DNA of 64,000 nucleotides from Herbihabitans rhizosphaerae (lineage in GTDB: Bacteria; Actinomycetota; Actinomycetes; Mycobacteriales; Pseudonocardiaceae), in assembly GCF_004216555.1 (NCBI RefSeq), contig NZ_SGWQ01000003.1, forward strand, positions 234,146 to 298,145, written 5' to 3'. The position numbers and the translations under genes were made by a program. The notes beneath the pieces were generated by a model that did no database searches, was not told the origin of the DNA, and saw only the letters and a list, made by a program, of their open reading frames with translations. Positions 41,893 through 50,203 of this stretch are shown one piece after another. The first letter of the stretch is position 1. Each line of letters opens with the position of its first letter.

Positions 41893-43046
41893 CAGGCACC
41901 GAACACCGGCGGGAAGGCCGGCGGCAGGTCGTCGAACAGGTCGATGCCCTCGTCGAACCGGTTGCGGTGCTCCTTCTCGTCCTCGCCGTTGGCACCGTGG
42001 CCCATCGGCGGGTACATGCCCATGCCGCCCATTCCGGCGGCGCGCGCCGCCGCCTGCGCGGCGGCGGTCTCGGCGGCCTGGGCGGCGGCCGCACCCCGAG
42101 CGGCGACCCCGAAGGCCGCGCCACCGCGAGCCGCGTCACCACCGCCGGGCACACCACCGACCCCGCCGAGCCCGCCATAACCCGAGCCGCTCGGCGAGCC
42201 GCCGGGTCCGCCACCGGAGGTGGACACGTAGCCGGCGGCCGACGTGCCGCCGTAGTGCTCGTCGCCGGAGCCCACCCCGACGGCGGGACCGGTGCCGACT
42301 CCGACGCCGCCGGCACCCTCGTCCACCGGACCGTCACCGTCGTCGTCCGGCTGCGCCGGCCATGACGGGCGGGACGAGCCGGACACCTGCTGCGTGGTCC
42401 GCGGCGCCGCCTCGAAGCGCGGCAGCTCGTGGCGCACGTTGCGGCTGTCGCTCTCGTAGGCCTCCATGACCGCCACGGCCTCGGCCTTGCGCTGCACCTT
42501 CTGCTCTTGTGTGGGCATCTGGTCGTCGAGCAACTGCTCGAGCATGTACGCGCCGTTGGGGCCGTTCAGTGTGGTCACGTCGTGCCCGGCGCGGAACCAG
42601 GACTCGGCCTGCGGGTGCACCGGCGTGGGCATCTGCTTGCGCGCCTCGCACACCGCGTCGGTGTACCGGCCGAGGCCGTTGCCGATCCGCGCGGCCGTGG
42701 TGGTGGCGTCGCCGCCCCAGGTGGTCAGCTTCGTATTCGACTGCGCCGCCTTGACCGCCGCCGAGCCGCGCCAGGTGCCGAGCAGCTCGCCGAGCGCCTT
42801 GTGCACGTCACGGGTGGTCTGCTTGATGCCCTTGGACAGCTCGTGCCACCCGTCCACCTTCTCGGCCATCAGCTCCGGCTTGGCGGACATGACCATGTCC
42901 CACATCTGCCGGTGCTCGTAGGCCTCCCAGTTGACCTTGCCGAGATCGACCTCGCGGTTGTGCCGGCGCTGGTCGAGCACTTTGTCCCGCCTGCGCTCCT
43001 GCTCGCGCGTCGGCTTGTGCGAGTCGGAGTGGTATCCGCGGCTCAC
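41892..43046 (-). CDS. PPE-like ESX-associated protein with Gly-rich tail
   Basis: This is a 384-residue protein. Residues 1-175 are helical with W92-R-G94 (LLGTWRGSAAVKAAQSN), the W-x-G turn of PPE/WXG proteins, and a conserved-looking N-terminal helix around VNWEAYEHRQMWDMV. The rest is low-complexity glycine-, serine- and alanine-rich sequence ending in an acidic segment (EDEKEHRNRFDEGIDLFDDL), as in many actinomycete PPE-like proteins. The acidic end may be a secretion or chaperone-recognition signal (inference). It overlaps both neighbours by a few bases. Confidence 0.7.
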   Translation of the reverse strand: MSRGYHSDSHKPTREQERRRDKVLDQRRHNREVDLGKVNWEAYEHRQMWDMVMSAKPELMAEKVDGWHELSKGIKQTTRDVHKALGELLGTWRGSAAVKAAQSNTKLTTWGGDATTTAARIGNGLGRYTDAVCEARKQMPTPVHPQAESWFRAGHDVTTLNGPNGAYMLEQLLDDQMPTQEQKVQRKAEAVAVMEAYESDSRNVRHELPRFEAAPRTTQQVSGSSRPSWPAQPDDDGDGPVDEGAGGVGVGTGPAVGVGSGDEHYGGTSAAGYVSTSGGGPGGSPSGSGYGGLGGVGGVPGGGDAARGGAAFGVAARGAAAAQAAETAAAQAAARAAGMGGMGMYPPMGHGANGEDEKEHRNRFDEGIDLFDDLPPAFPPVFGA

Positions 43047-43519
43047 GCCTGCTCTCCCTTGCTCCTGCCCATGTGACCGAGGTTGGTCGCGATCGACTCG
43101 TCCACGGTGCGGTAGCCGGCCAGGGTGCTCCTGATCGCGGCTCGCACCTCCTCGAGCTCGCCGAGGTAGGACTTCAGCGCTGCCCGCACGCCGGCGGCGT
43201 CGTCGGTGCGCTTGAGGAACGAGCGGCGCATGTGCGCGGCGACCGGGCCCTTGCCGTCGCCGAGGGGGCCGTCCAGGCGTTGTGCGGCGGCCAGCTGCTC
43301 CAGCAGCTCGCGTTCGAGCGAGGCGAGGTGGGCGTCGGTACGGACGAGCTGGTCGTAGTCGGCCTCGAAGCCGTCCATGCCCTGGCCCTGCAGGCGGGGG
43401 TCGTCCTTGGCCGGCCGGAGCCTCTTGGGTGTGCGCACGCCGTCGCGCACCTTCGCGTCGTCGTATTTGGCCAGCTCATGCCTGGCGTCAGCCTTGTTGC
43501 TGATCCGCTCCACGGCCAC
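43043..43519 (-). CDS. Hypothetical helical protein, first gene of an ESX-type accessory operon
   Basis: This is a 158-residue protein with a basic N-terminus and two long helices (DAHLASLERELLEQLAAAQR and ALKSYLGELEEVRAAIRSTL). The stop overlaps the start of the PPE-like gene. The start may be GTG 43519 or GTG 43513; GGAGG is ideally placed for the second. The helix-hairpin-helix shape would fit a partner for the downstream WXG/PPE-like proteins, but no W-x-G motif is seen and I assign no family. Confidence 0.6.
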   Translation of the reverse strand: MAVERISNKADARHELAKYDDAKVRDGVRTPKRLRPAKDDPRLQGQGMDGFEADYDQLVRTDAHLASLERELLEQLAAAQRLDGPLGDGKGPVAAHMRRSFLKRTDDAAGVRAALKSYLGELEEVRAAIRSTLAGYRTVDESIATNLGHMGRSKGEQA

Positions 43520-43848
43520 CTCCGCACCCCTCGACTACGCATCATGCCGTCCGGGTCACAGTCTGACCAGATCGCCGTCGCGCCACCACGGCTTCCGGTG
43601 GTTGGTGCACAGGCAGGCACATGCCGCGCACAACCAGTCAAAGGATCGCGCGTACCTAACACGCGATCGGAGTACACACAAGGTCATGAACGTGTCTGTC
43701 CGGAATCGCGCCGTGACCAGGGGAGATGTCACAGGGTGCACGATCGGTTCGTCGTCAATTCACCGAATGGACTGGACAACGAAACCGTCCTCGCTAGGGT
43801 CGAGCCCGTTCGCGGGCAACAGACCTAGTCGGGAGGTCGACTTTCACC
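43520..43848. other. Divergent intergenic region with inverted repeat and promoter
   Basis: About 330 bases separate the ESX-type operon from the ProP-like gene. A 7-11-7 inverted repeat, GATCGCG/CGCGATC, lies at 43644-43668, and a good promoter for the transporter at 43773-43800. A 61-codon minus-strand frame with clustered cysteines (43556-43741) is discussed among the rejected items. Confidence 0.55.
43773..43800 (+). promoter_or_regulatory. Putative promoter of the ProP-like transporter
   Basis: TGGACA (43773-43778) and TAGGGT (43795-43800) are spaced by 16 bp, close to the actinobacterial housekeeping consensus, 48 bp before the ATG at 43849. Confidence 0.5.
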
Positions 43849-45225
43849 ATGACTGATCAGGCACAGGAAGGCACAGCGAGGTCCGGGCCACGGGAGCCCG
43901 ATCAGGCGCAGGTGAGAAAGGCCGTCGCCGCGTCCGCGATGGGTAACTGCATCGAATGGTTCGACTTCGGTGTTCTCGGTTTCATGGTCGCCACGATGGG
44001 CGCGCAGTTCTTCCCGGCGGAGAACAGCTTCTTTGTCTGGGAGGGCAAGGAAGCCGTTCTGGCGATGCTCGCGGTGACCTTCCTGGTCCGGCCGCTCGGT
44101 GCGGCGGTGTTCGGCCCGCTCGGAGACAAGCTGGGCCGGCAGAAAATCCTCGCGCTGACAATCATCATCATGTCCGGATCGACATTCCTGATCGGTCTGC
44201 TCCCCAGCCACGGCACGATAGGCGCGCTGGCGCCGATTCTGCTGGTGTCGCTGCGCCTCATCCAAGGCTTCTCCGCCGGCGGTGAATACGGCGGAGCGGC
44301 GACATTCATCGCCGAGTACGCGCCGGACAAGAAACGTGGATTCCTCGGCAGCTGGCTGGAGTTCGGCACGTTGACCGGATTCCTGCTCGGCGCCGGATCG
44401 GTCACGGTGCTCACGATCTCGCTCGGCGAGCACGCCATGGAGTCGTGGGGCTGGCGCATTCCGTTCCTGCTCGCCGGTCCGCTCGGCATGGTCGGTCTGT
44501 ACCTGCGGACCAAGCTCGAGGACACCCCGATCTTCCAGGAGATCGAAGCGAAGCACGAGGTCGACAAGGCGCCGTTCAAGGACCTGATGACCAACCACTG
44601 GCAGGGCATCCTGCACCTGATCGGCATCGTGGTGCTGCTCAACGTCGCCGACTGGGTGCTGCTCGGCTACATCGAGACCTATCTGAAGGACACGCTCAAG
44701 CTGACCGGCGACTTCCCGCTGCTGGTCGTGGTGCTGGTGATCCTCGGGATGATGGCGGTGATCATCCCGGTGGGCAAACTGTCGGACAGGATCGGCCGCA
44801 AACCGCTGCTGATGGTGTCCTGCGCCGGGTTCATCCTGCTCCCGATCCCGATGTTCTCGCTGATGGGGCAGGACAATCCGGTGACGCTGGTGATCGGGCT
44901 GACCGTGATCGGCCTGCTGCTGGTGCCGCTGCTGGCGACGATTCCGGCGGTGCTGCCGGCGATGTTCCCGACGCAGGTGCGCTACGGCGCGTTCTCGATC
45001 GGCTACAACACCTCGACGATGTTGTTCGCCGGCACCGCGCCGCTGATCATCAGCCAGTTGGTGAAGTCCACCGGGGACCCGATGGTTCCGGCGTACTACC
45101 TGGTCGGCGCGGGATTGATCGCGGCGGTGCCGATCCTGCTGCTGCCGGAGACGGCCGGCATGTCGCTGCGCAACGTGGTCAGGAGCACCCAGGCCCCGCT
45201 TCCGGCAACGGCGCTGGGCCGGTAG
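43849..45225 (+). CDS. MFS transporter, metabolite:H+ symporter family (ProP-like)
   Basis: This 458-residue transporter has about 12 helices. The MHS subfamily markers are ASAMGNCIEWFDFGVLGFMV near the N-terminus, GDKLGRQKILALTIIIM (motif A), GFSAGGEYGGAATFIAEYAP, and SWGWRIPFLLAGPLGMVGLY. These match ProP-type osmoprotectant (proline, betaine) symporters as well as dicarboxylate and shikimate symporters of the same family. ProP is the closest by these motifs; the C-terminal coiled coil of E. coli ProP is absent. A promoter is seen at 43773-43800. A repeat array follows the stop. Confidence 0.88.
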   Translation: MTDQAQEGTARSGPREPDQAQVRKAVAASAMGNCIEWFDFGVLGFMVATMGAQFFPAENSFFVWEGKEAVLAMLAVTFLVRPLGAAVFGPLGDKLGRQKILALTIIIMSGSTFLIGLLPSHGTIGALAPILLVSLRLIQGFSAGGEYGGAATFIAEYAPDKKRGFLGSWLEFGTLTGFLLGAGSVTVLTISLGEHAMESWGWRIPFLLAGPLGMVGLYLRTKLEDTPIFQEIEAKHEVDKAPFKDLMTNHWQGILHLIGIVVLLNVADWVLLGYIETYLKDTLKLTGDFPLLVVVLVILGMMAVIIPVGKLSDRIGRKPLLMVSCAGFILLPIPMFSLMGQDNPVTLVIGLTVIGLLLVPLLATIPAVLPAMFPTQVRYGAFSIGYNTSTMLFAGTAPLIISQLVKSTGDPMVPAYYLVGAGLIAAVPILLLPETAGMSLRNVVRSTQAPLPATALGR

Positions 45226-45247
45226 CCGAAGCCAGGATCGCCCGCGC

Positions 45248-45352
45248 GAGTTCCGCGCCCTGCACCGGTGAGTCCCGCGCCCTGCACCGGTGAGTCCCGC
45301 GCCCTGCATCGTGCACAGCGCGGGACTCGCTGGTGCACAGCGCGGGACTCGC
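45248..45352. repeat. Short direct and inverted repeat array
   Basis: The unit GAGTCCCGCGCCCTGCACCGGT occurs three times in a row (45248, 45270, 45292, the first with one mismatch, the last truncated), followed by two inverted units (45311-45330 and 45331-45352). The whole can fold into one long or two shorter hairpins between the transporter and the phosphoesterase gene and probably terminates the former. Confidence 0.75.
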
Positions 45353-45370
45353 GATGGGTAGCGTGGGCGG

Positions 45371-46588
45371 GTGTTCTTCGTCGGCGTGACACTGGCAGCG
45401 TGGGTCGGCCACTTCTACCTGTGGCGACGGCTGGTCCGGGACACCACCACGTCGAAGACCCTGCGCAAGATCGGCGCCGGGGTGCTGATCGCGCTGGCAC
45501 TGCTGTCGGCGGCCGGCCTGCTGCTGCCGAGGCGCCTGGGCCCGGACGCCGGCAAATGGGTCGCGTGGCCCGGTTACGTGTGGCTCGCCCTGCTCGTCTA
45601 CCTGTGCCTGGTGCTCGCCGTGCTGGAACTCCCCCGGCTGGCCCTGCGGCGCTGGGTACGTGGCGGCCCGCGCACGCTCGTCGCCGACGCGACGTCCACA
45701 GTGGACACTCCGGCCGAGCCGGAACCCGTGCCACACAAGGAATCCACCGAGCAGAGCCGCCGGCTGTTCCTCGCGCGAGGTAGCGCGCTGGTCGCCGGTG
45801 CGGCCTCCGCCGGCATCGTCGGCTACGGCATGGCGGAGGCGCTCGGCCCGCCGGACGTGCGCCGCGTCACCGTCCCGCTGCGCCGCCTGCACCCCGACCT
45901 GCGTGGCTTCCGCATCGCCGTGGTCAGCGACATCCACCTCGGCCCGATGCTCGGCCGCGGCCACACCGAGCGGGTCGTGCGCATGATCAACGAGACCGGC
46001 GCCGATCTGGTCGCCGTCGTCGGGGACACCGTGGACGGCACGGTCGACGAACTGCGCCGCGACGTGGAGCCGCTACGCGACCTGGTCAGCCGGCACGGCA
46101 GCTTCTTCGTCACCGGCAACCACGAGTACTACTCCGGCCACGAGCACTGGATCGCCGAGTTCGAGCGCCTCGGCATGCACGGCCTGCGCAACGAGCACAC
46201 CACGATCAGCCGGGGCGGCGGCTCCTTCGAACTCGCCGGCATCAACGACGTGAACGGGCGAAGCGCCGACGATCCGCCGGACATCGACGACGCGCTGGCC
46301 GGCCGAGACACCTCCGTACCGACGATTCTCCTTGCGCATCAACCGGTTCAGGTGTCCGACGCGGTCCGCCACAAGGTCGACCTGCAACTGTCCGGCCACA
46401 CCCACGGCGGACAGTTCTACCCGTTCCACCACGTCGTCCAGCTCGGCCAGCCCTCGCTCGCCGGACTGTCCAAAGTGGACGACACCTGGCTGTACGTGAC
46501 CAGGGGCGCCGGCTTCTGGGGATTGCCGGTTCGTGTGGCCGCACCGCCCGACATCACCGTTGTCGAGCTGAACCCCGAGGGTGCCTGA
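45371..46588 (+). CDS. Membrane-anchored metallophosphoesterase
   Basis: This is a 405-residue protein. Three or four N-terminal membrane helices (about 1-100) and a twin-arginine-like segment (SRRLFLARGSALVAGAASA) precede the calcineurin-type catalytic domain (about 180-400). Metal ligands are seen in VSDIHLGPM, VVGDTVDG, VTGNHEYY and LSGHTHGGQ, the full D-x-H...G-D...G-N-H-E...G-H-x-H set. Relatives act on UDP-diacylglucosamine, cell-wall or other phosphoesters; the substrate here is open. The GTG start is 18 bp after the repeat array. The next gene overlaps its end by 8 bp. Confidence 0.9.
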   Translation: MFFVGVTLAAWVGHFYLWRRLVRDTTTSKTLRKIGAGVLIALALLSAAGLLLPRRLGPDAGKWVAWPGYVWLALLVYLCLVLAVLELPRLALRRWVRGGPRTLVADATSTVDTPAEPEPVPHKESTEQSRRLFLARGSALVAGAASAGIVGYGMAEALGPPDVRRVTVPLRRLHPDLRGFRIAVVSDIHLGPMLGRGHTERVVRMINETGADLVAVVGDTVDGTVDELRRDVEPLRDLVSRHGSFFVTGNHEYYSGHEHWIAEFERLGMHGLRNEHTTISRGGGSFELAGINDVNGRSADDPPDIDDALAGRDTSVPTILLAHQPVQVSDAVRHKVDLQLSGHTHGGQFYPFHHVVQLGQPSLAGLSKVDDTWLYVTRGAGFWGLPVRVAAPPDITVVELNPEGA

Positions 46589-47093
46589 CACACTGTGCCG
46601 CGTGGACAACGTCGTGGTGCGGGCGATCGAGCCCGCCGACCTCGCACAACTGCTGGTCATGAACAACGACGCGGCGCCGGCGGTGAACGAGCTGGACCTG
46701 CCGCGGCTCGCCGAGCTGGTGACGCAGTCCGAGGTCGCCACCGCGGCCGTGGTCGACGGCGATCTGCGCGGCATGCTGCTGGCGTTGCGGCCCGGCGAGC
46801 CGTACGACAGCGCGAACTACAGATGGTTCTCCGAGCGGTACGACGACTTCCTCTACGTGGACCGGGTGATCGTCTCCGAGCAGTGGCGCGGGGGCGGTGT
46901 CGGCGACGTGCTGTACCGCGATCTGCTGGAGCGCGCGGACGGGCTGGTCGGTCAGATCGCCTGTGAGGTCAACCTGGAGCCGCCGAATCCGGGATCACTG
47001 CGCTTCCACCACAAGCGCGGGTTCGCCGAGGTGGGCCAGCAGCCGACCGGCGAGGGCGGCAAGCTCGTGTCGCTGATGATCAGACCGGTATGA
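46581..47093 (+). CDS. GNAT-family acetyltransferase
   Basis: This 170-residue protein has the GNAT fold. It opens VVVRAIEPADLAQLLVMNND, has the beta4-alpha3 region VDRVIVSEQWRGGGVGDVLY with the acetyl-CoA pyrophosphate-binding R-G-G-G-V-G loop, and ends with NPGSLRFHHKRGFAEVGQ, typical of motif B. The acceptor amine is unknown. The GTG at 46581 overlaps the phosphoesterase stop by 8 bp; an internal GTG at 46602 is an alternative. The stop overlaps the lipoprotein gene by four bases (ATGA). Confidence 0.9.
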   Translation: MPDTLCRVDNVVVRAIEPADLAQLLVMNNDAAPAVNELDLPRLAELVTQSEVATAAVVDGDLRGMLLALRPGEPYDSANYRWFSERYDDFLYVDRVIVSEQWRGGGVGDVLYRDLLERADGLVGQIACEVNLEPPNPGSLRFHHKRGFAEVGQQPTGEGGKLVSLMIRPV

Positions 47094-47962
47094 GGCGCAG
47101 CGCCGCCCTGGTCGTGCTCGCAGCGCTGTGTCTGGCCGGCTGCGACTCCGAGGTGACCGGCACCGGGAACGGGGTGGCCGCGCCGGTGCCGGATCCGTTC
47201 GCACCACTGCGCGAGATCGACCCGTGCAAGGTGATCGACGAGCAGGCGCTCGCCGGGCTCGGCACCCTCGGGCCGCGTGAGGCGACCACGATCGGCGGCG
47301 GGCTCGGCTGCACGGCGGCGCTCACTCTCACCACAGGTGCGCGCACGGTCGTCGGGGTGAACGTCGGCATGGCGGTACCCGACGGGGCACGGTCGGTCGA
47401 TCTCGGTGGCACGCAAGGATTTCAGGACGAGTACTGCAACATCGTGCTGCCGAGGGCGGAGGCGCCGCCGAGGCGGTACGGCGTGCAGGTGAGCGCCGGC
47501 AGCGGGGTCGGCCAGACACGCGCTGAGGCGTGCGCGCAGACGATCAGCGTGGCCACGGCGCTTCGCGAGCGGCTCACCGCGCCGCCGACGCACGCGGACT
47601 CCGGCGCGCGCTCGCCGTTCGCCGGCAAGGACCCGTGCCGGCCGGCCGGCCTGGTGGCGAACGCGCGGTCCAGCACGCACCTCAACTTCACCACGTGCGA
47701 GCACACCGGGGCCGACACGATGACGGTCCGGTTCGACATCGATTCCCGTGCACCGCAAGGGAAACCGGTCAGGATCGGCGACAAGGAGGGCACCACCGGG
47801 CAGACCGCGCCGCACGCGTGCACGGTCGAGTGGACCGCCGGCACGGCCGTGGGCGGCGCGCGGTACATCGTGAGCGTGCGGCTCGAGGCGAACCCGCCCC
47901 GCCAGGACCTCTGCACCGACGCGGTGAAGGCGGCGGCGGCGGTGAACGGGTACCTCAGCTGA
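47090..47962 (+). CDS. DUF3558-type lipoprotein
   Basis: This is a 290-residue exported protein. The N-terminus has a lipobox (VVLAALCLAGCDS), so it is predicted to be lipid-anchored outside the membrane. The mature part has the DUF3558 pattern: IDPCKVIDEQALAGLG near residue 45 and a second similar half starting at FAGKDPCRPAGLV near residue 180, with paired cysteines. DUF3558 proteins are abundant in Pseudonocardiaceae and mycobacteria, with unknown function. It is coupled to the GNAT gene and overlaps the end of the convergent flavoenzyme gene by 8 bp. Confidence 0.8.
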   Translation: MRRSAALVVLAALCLAGCDSEVTGTGNGVAAPVPDPFAPLREIDPCKVIDEQALAGLGTLGPREATTIGGGLGCTAALTLTTGARTVVGVNVGMAVPDGARSVDLGGTQGFQDEYCNIVLPRAEAPPRRYGVQVSAGSGVGQTRAEACAQTISVATALRERLTAPPTHADSGARSPFAGKDPCRPAGLVANARSSTHLNFTTCEHTGADTMTVRFDIDSRAPQGKPVRIGDKEGTTGQTAPHACTVEWTAGTAVGGARYIVSVRLEANPPRQDLCTDAVKAAAAVNGYLS

Positions 47963-49598
47963 TCAGCTTGCCCGGGTTGAGCACGCCGTTCGGGTCGAGT
48001 GTGCGCTTGAGCGAGGCGAGCACGTCGACGCCAAGGTGGCCGATCTCGGCGGCGAGGTAGGGCGCGTGGTCGGTGCCGACCGCGTGGTGGTGCGTGATCG
48101 TCCCCAGTGAGCCGATCGCTTGGCACGCGGCCGCTTTCGCCCGCTGCCACTGGCCGGTCGGGTCGTCCAGGTCGCGCGGCACGATCACGGTGAAGTACAG
48201 CGACGCGCCGGTCTCGTAGGAGTGCGAGATGTGGCACGCCACGATCGGCCGCACGCCCGGCCCGGTCAGCGAGTCGGCCAGCGCGCCGCGCACGGTGGTG
48301 CGCAGCTCCGACAGGGTGGACCAGTACGCGGCCGTCTCCAGCGTCTCGACGCACACTCCGGCGTCCATCAGCGCGTCGCGTTGGCGCGGACCGGCGAACC
48401 GGCCGTGCCGCCACGCCTCGCCGGCCGCCTTACCCAGTCGCACCGCGCCGGTGGAGCGCAGCGCCCGCAGGGTCGCCGCGCGCCGCTGGGACAGCTCGCC
48501 GGTCGATCCGGCCTCCCAGCCGAGCACCAGCAGGCACGGCTCGGCGATCCCGCGTGCGGCCAGGTAGCGGCGGAGCGCCACAGTCTTCCAGCCGCCCTTG
48601 AGCGCCAGCGCCACCTCGGTCTCCGTCGAGTCGGACAGCCGCATCACGGTGACGGGAACCCGTTGTTGCGCAAGGGTTCTGACCACTTCGGCGCCCTTGT
48701 CCCAGCCGTCCAGCACGTATCCCTCGTACCGGTCGACCTCCGGCAGCGGGCGCACTCGCAGCGCCACCTCGGTGATCACGCCGAGGGTGCCCTCGCTGCC
48801 GATCACGAGGTGCCGCAGGTCGGGTCCGGCCGCCGACGCCGGCGCCACACCCAGCCGCCACTCGCCGCGCGGGGCGGCCAGCCGCACACCGGCCACCATG
48901 TCCTCGAACCGGCCGTATCCGGCGGAGGCCTGGCCGGACGATCGGGTCGCGGCGAATCCGCCGATGGTGGCCCGCTCGAACGACTGCGGCACGTGCCCGA
49001 GGGTGAAGCCGTGCGCGGCCAGCAGGCGCTCGGCGTGCGGCGCGGTCAGGCCGGCCTGCAGCACGGCGATCCGCGACACCGGGTCGATCGAGACCAGTTC
49101 GTCCAGCCGGTGCAGGTCCAGCGCCACCACCGCGTCCAGCTTCCCGCGCAGCGCGGTGACACCACCGACGACCGAGGTGCCGCCGCCGAACGGCACGATT
49201 CCGATCCGGTGCTCCGAGCACACCTCGACGACCCGCTGCACCTCGTCGTGATCGGCGGGCACCACCACCGCGTCGGGTACCGCGATGTCGCCGTTCCCCC
49301 TGTGCCGCAACAGGTCCAGGTACGACAGACCGCCCGCCCTGCCCAGCCGCTCGGAACGACCTATGTGCACGCCGGCATCACCGACCACATTCGAGAGCAG
49401 TGCTCTCGCATCGGGGGACAGTGTCGATTCCGGCACGTGCAACGCGGAGTCGGGCGCGGCCGGCGTGCTCCGTTCGGCCAGCCCGGTCCGCGCGCGCAAC
49501 CACTTGGCGGCGTGCGCCGGCAGCCCGGCGTCGGCGGCGCCGGACGGCGTCCAGCTTCCGCGCACGAGGTGGTCGAGGTCCTCAGCCTGGTCGGTCAT
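47955..49598 (-). CDS. FAD-linked oxidase, alkyldihydroxyacetonephosphate synthase-like
   Basis: This 547-residue flavoprotein has the VAO/PCMH FAD-binding domain: AVVVPADHDEVQRVVEVCSE, GIVPFGGGTSVVGGV, THE TIGGFAATRSSGQASAGYGR segment (residues about 210-230) and VIGSEGTLGVITEVALRVRP. The C-terminal cap (HISHSYETGASLYFTVIV...THHHAVGTDHAPYL...DPNGVLNPGKL) has the H-H-H stretch and overall plan of alkylglycerone-phosphate synthase (AGPS), which makes ether bonds in lipids. Bacterial homologues often have other hydroxy-acid substrates. It is divergent from a TetR gene 17 bp away, with GlpD following, which suggests glycerol- or DHAP-lipid metabolism (inference). Confidence 0.85.
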   Translation of the reverse strand: MTDQAEDLDHLVRGSWTPSGAADAGLPAHAAKWLRARTGLAERSTPAAPDSALHVPESTLSPDARALLSNVVGDAGVHIGRSERLGRAGGLSYLDLLRHRGNGDIAVPDAVVVPADHDEVQRVVEVCSEHRIGIVPFGGGTSVVGGVTALRGKLDAVVALDLHRLDELVSIDPVSRIAVLQAGLTAPHAERLLAAHGFTLGHVPQSFERATIGGFAATRSSGQASAGYGRFEDMVAGVRLAAPRGEWRLGVAPASAAGPDLRHLVIGSEGTLGVITEVALRVRPLPEVDRYEGYVLDGWDKGAEVVRTLAQQRVPVTVMRLSDSTETEVALALKGGWKTVALRRYLAARGIAEPCLLVLGWEAGSTGELSQRRAATLRALRSTGAVRLGKAAGEAWRHGRFAGPRQRDALMDAGVCVETLETAAYWSTLSELRTTVRGALADSLTGPGVRPIVACHISHSYETGASLYFTVIVPRDLDDPTGQWQRAKAAACQAIGSLGTITHHHAVGTDHAPYLAAEIGHLGVDVLASLKRTLDPNGVLNPGKLIS

Positions 49599-49607
49599 GC
49601 GTTACAG

Positions 49608-49626
49608 TGTGACACATGACGTCACA
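49608..49626. promoter_or_regulatory. Putative TetR operator between divergent genes
   Basis: TGTGAC (49608-49613) and GTCACA (49621-49626) form an inverted repeat with a 7-bp spacer, with another GTCACA at 49629-49634. The site overlaps both the short intergenic gap and the start of the TetR gene, as expected for autoregulation and control of the divergent flavoenzyme. Confidence 0.55.
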
Positions 49627-50200
49627 ACGTCACAGTTTGCGCGACGACGTGCTGCTCGACGCCGCCCGGACCTGCGTGCTGGAGCTGGGCTTTCGGCGCA
49701 CCACACTGACCGAGGTGGCCAGGGCCGCGTCGGTCAGCAGGATGACCCTGTACCGGCGGTTCCCCGACGTGCGGGCGCTGCTCGCCGCGCTGATGACCCG
49801 CGAATTCGGCGCGCTACTGGCCCGGGTCGCCGCCGCACCGGCCGGCGCGTCCGCCCGCGAGCGCCTGACGCACGCGCTGGTCGACGGGGTGCGCGCGCTG
49901 GCCGCCGACGAGCTGATGCGCGCCGTGCTGGACCGCGACCCCGAACTGCTGCTGCCGTACGTGTTCGAGCGGATCGGCGGCGTACAGCGGATCGTGGAGG
50001 AGTTCGTCACCGGTGAGCTGAAGGCAGGCCACGACGACGCCTCGATCCGGCGCGCCGACCCGCTCGTTCAGGCGCGCTCGCTTTTCCTTGTGGCACAAGC
50101 GTTCGTGCTGTCCATGACACCCGCGACGTCCGATGTGGACACCGAAGCGCTGCTCGCCGAGCTGCGCACCACGGTGGACGCCGCACTGCGACCGGAGTAG
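49616..50200 (+). CDS. TetR-family transcriptional regulator
   Basis: This 194-residue regulator has its N-terminal HTH in TCVLELGFRRTTLTEVARAA followed by SVSRMTLYRRFPDVRALLAA (residues about 18-58), the standard TetR layout. The helical ligand domain fills the rest. The start codon lies inside the inverted repeat at 49608-49626, so the mRNA may be leaderless or nearly so. It most likely represses the divergent AGPS-like gene and its own operon with glpD, which begins four bases after its stop. The ligand is unknown. Confidence 0.93.
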   Translation: MTSQRHSLRDDVLLDAARTCVLELGFRRTTLTEVARAASVSRMTLYRRFPDVRALLAALMTREFGALLARVAAAPAGASARERLTHALVDGVRALAADELMRAVLDRDPELLLPYVFERIGGVQRIVEEFVTGELKAGHDDASIRRADPLVQARSLFLVAQAFVLSMTPATSDVDTEALLAELRTTVDAALRPE

Positions 50201-50203
50201 CCA

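Noticed and set aside
43556-43741. 61-codon minus-strand frame ending in a Cys/Trp-rich segment (CAACACLCTNHRKPWW)
   Set aside because: The cysteine spacing is suggestive, but the first half has poor codon bias, there is no ribosome-binding site, and I cannot match it to a family. It remains possible that a short gene ends here.
45248-45352. Repeat array considered as a CRISPR
   Set aside because: Units are directly abutting or inverted with no unique spacers of constant length, and no cas gene is present.
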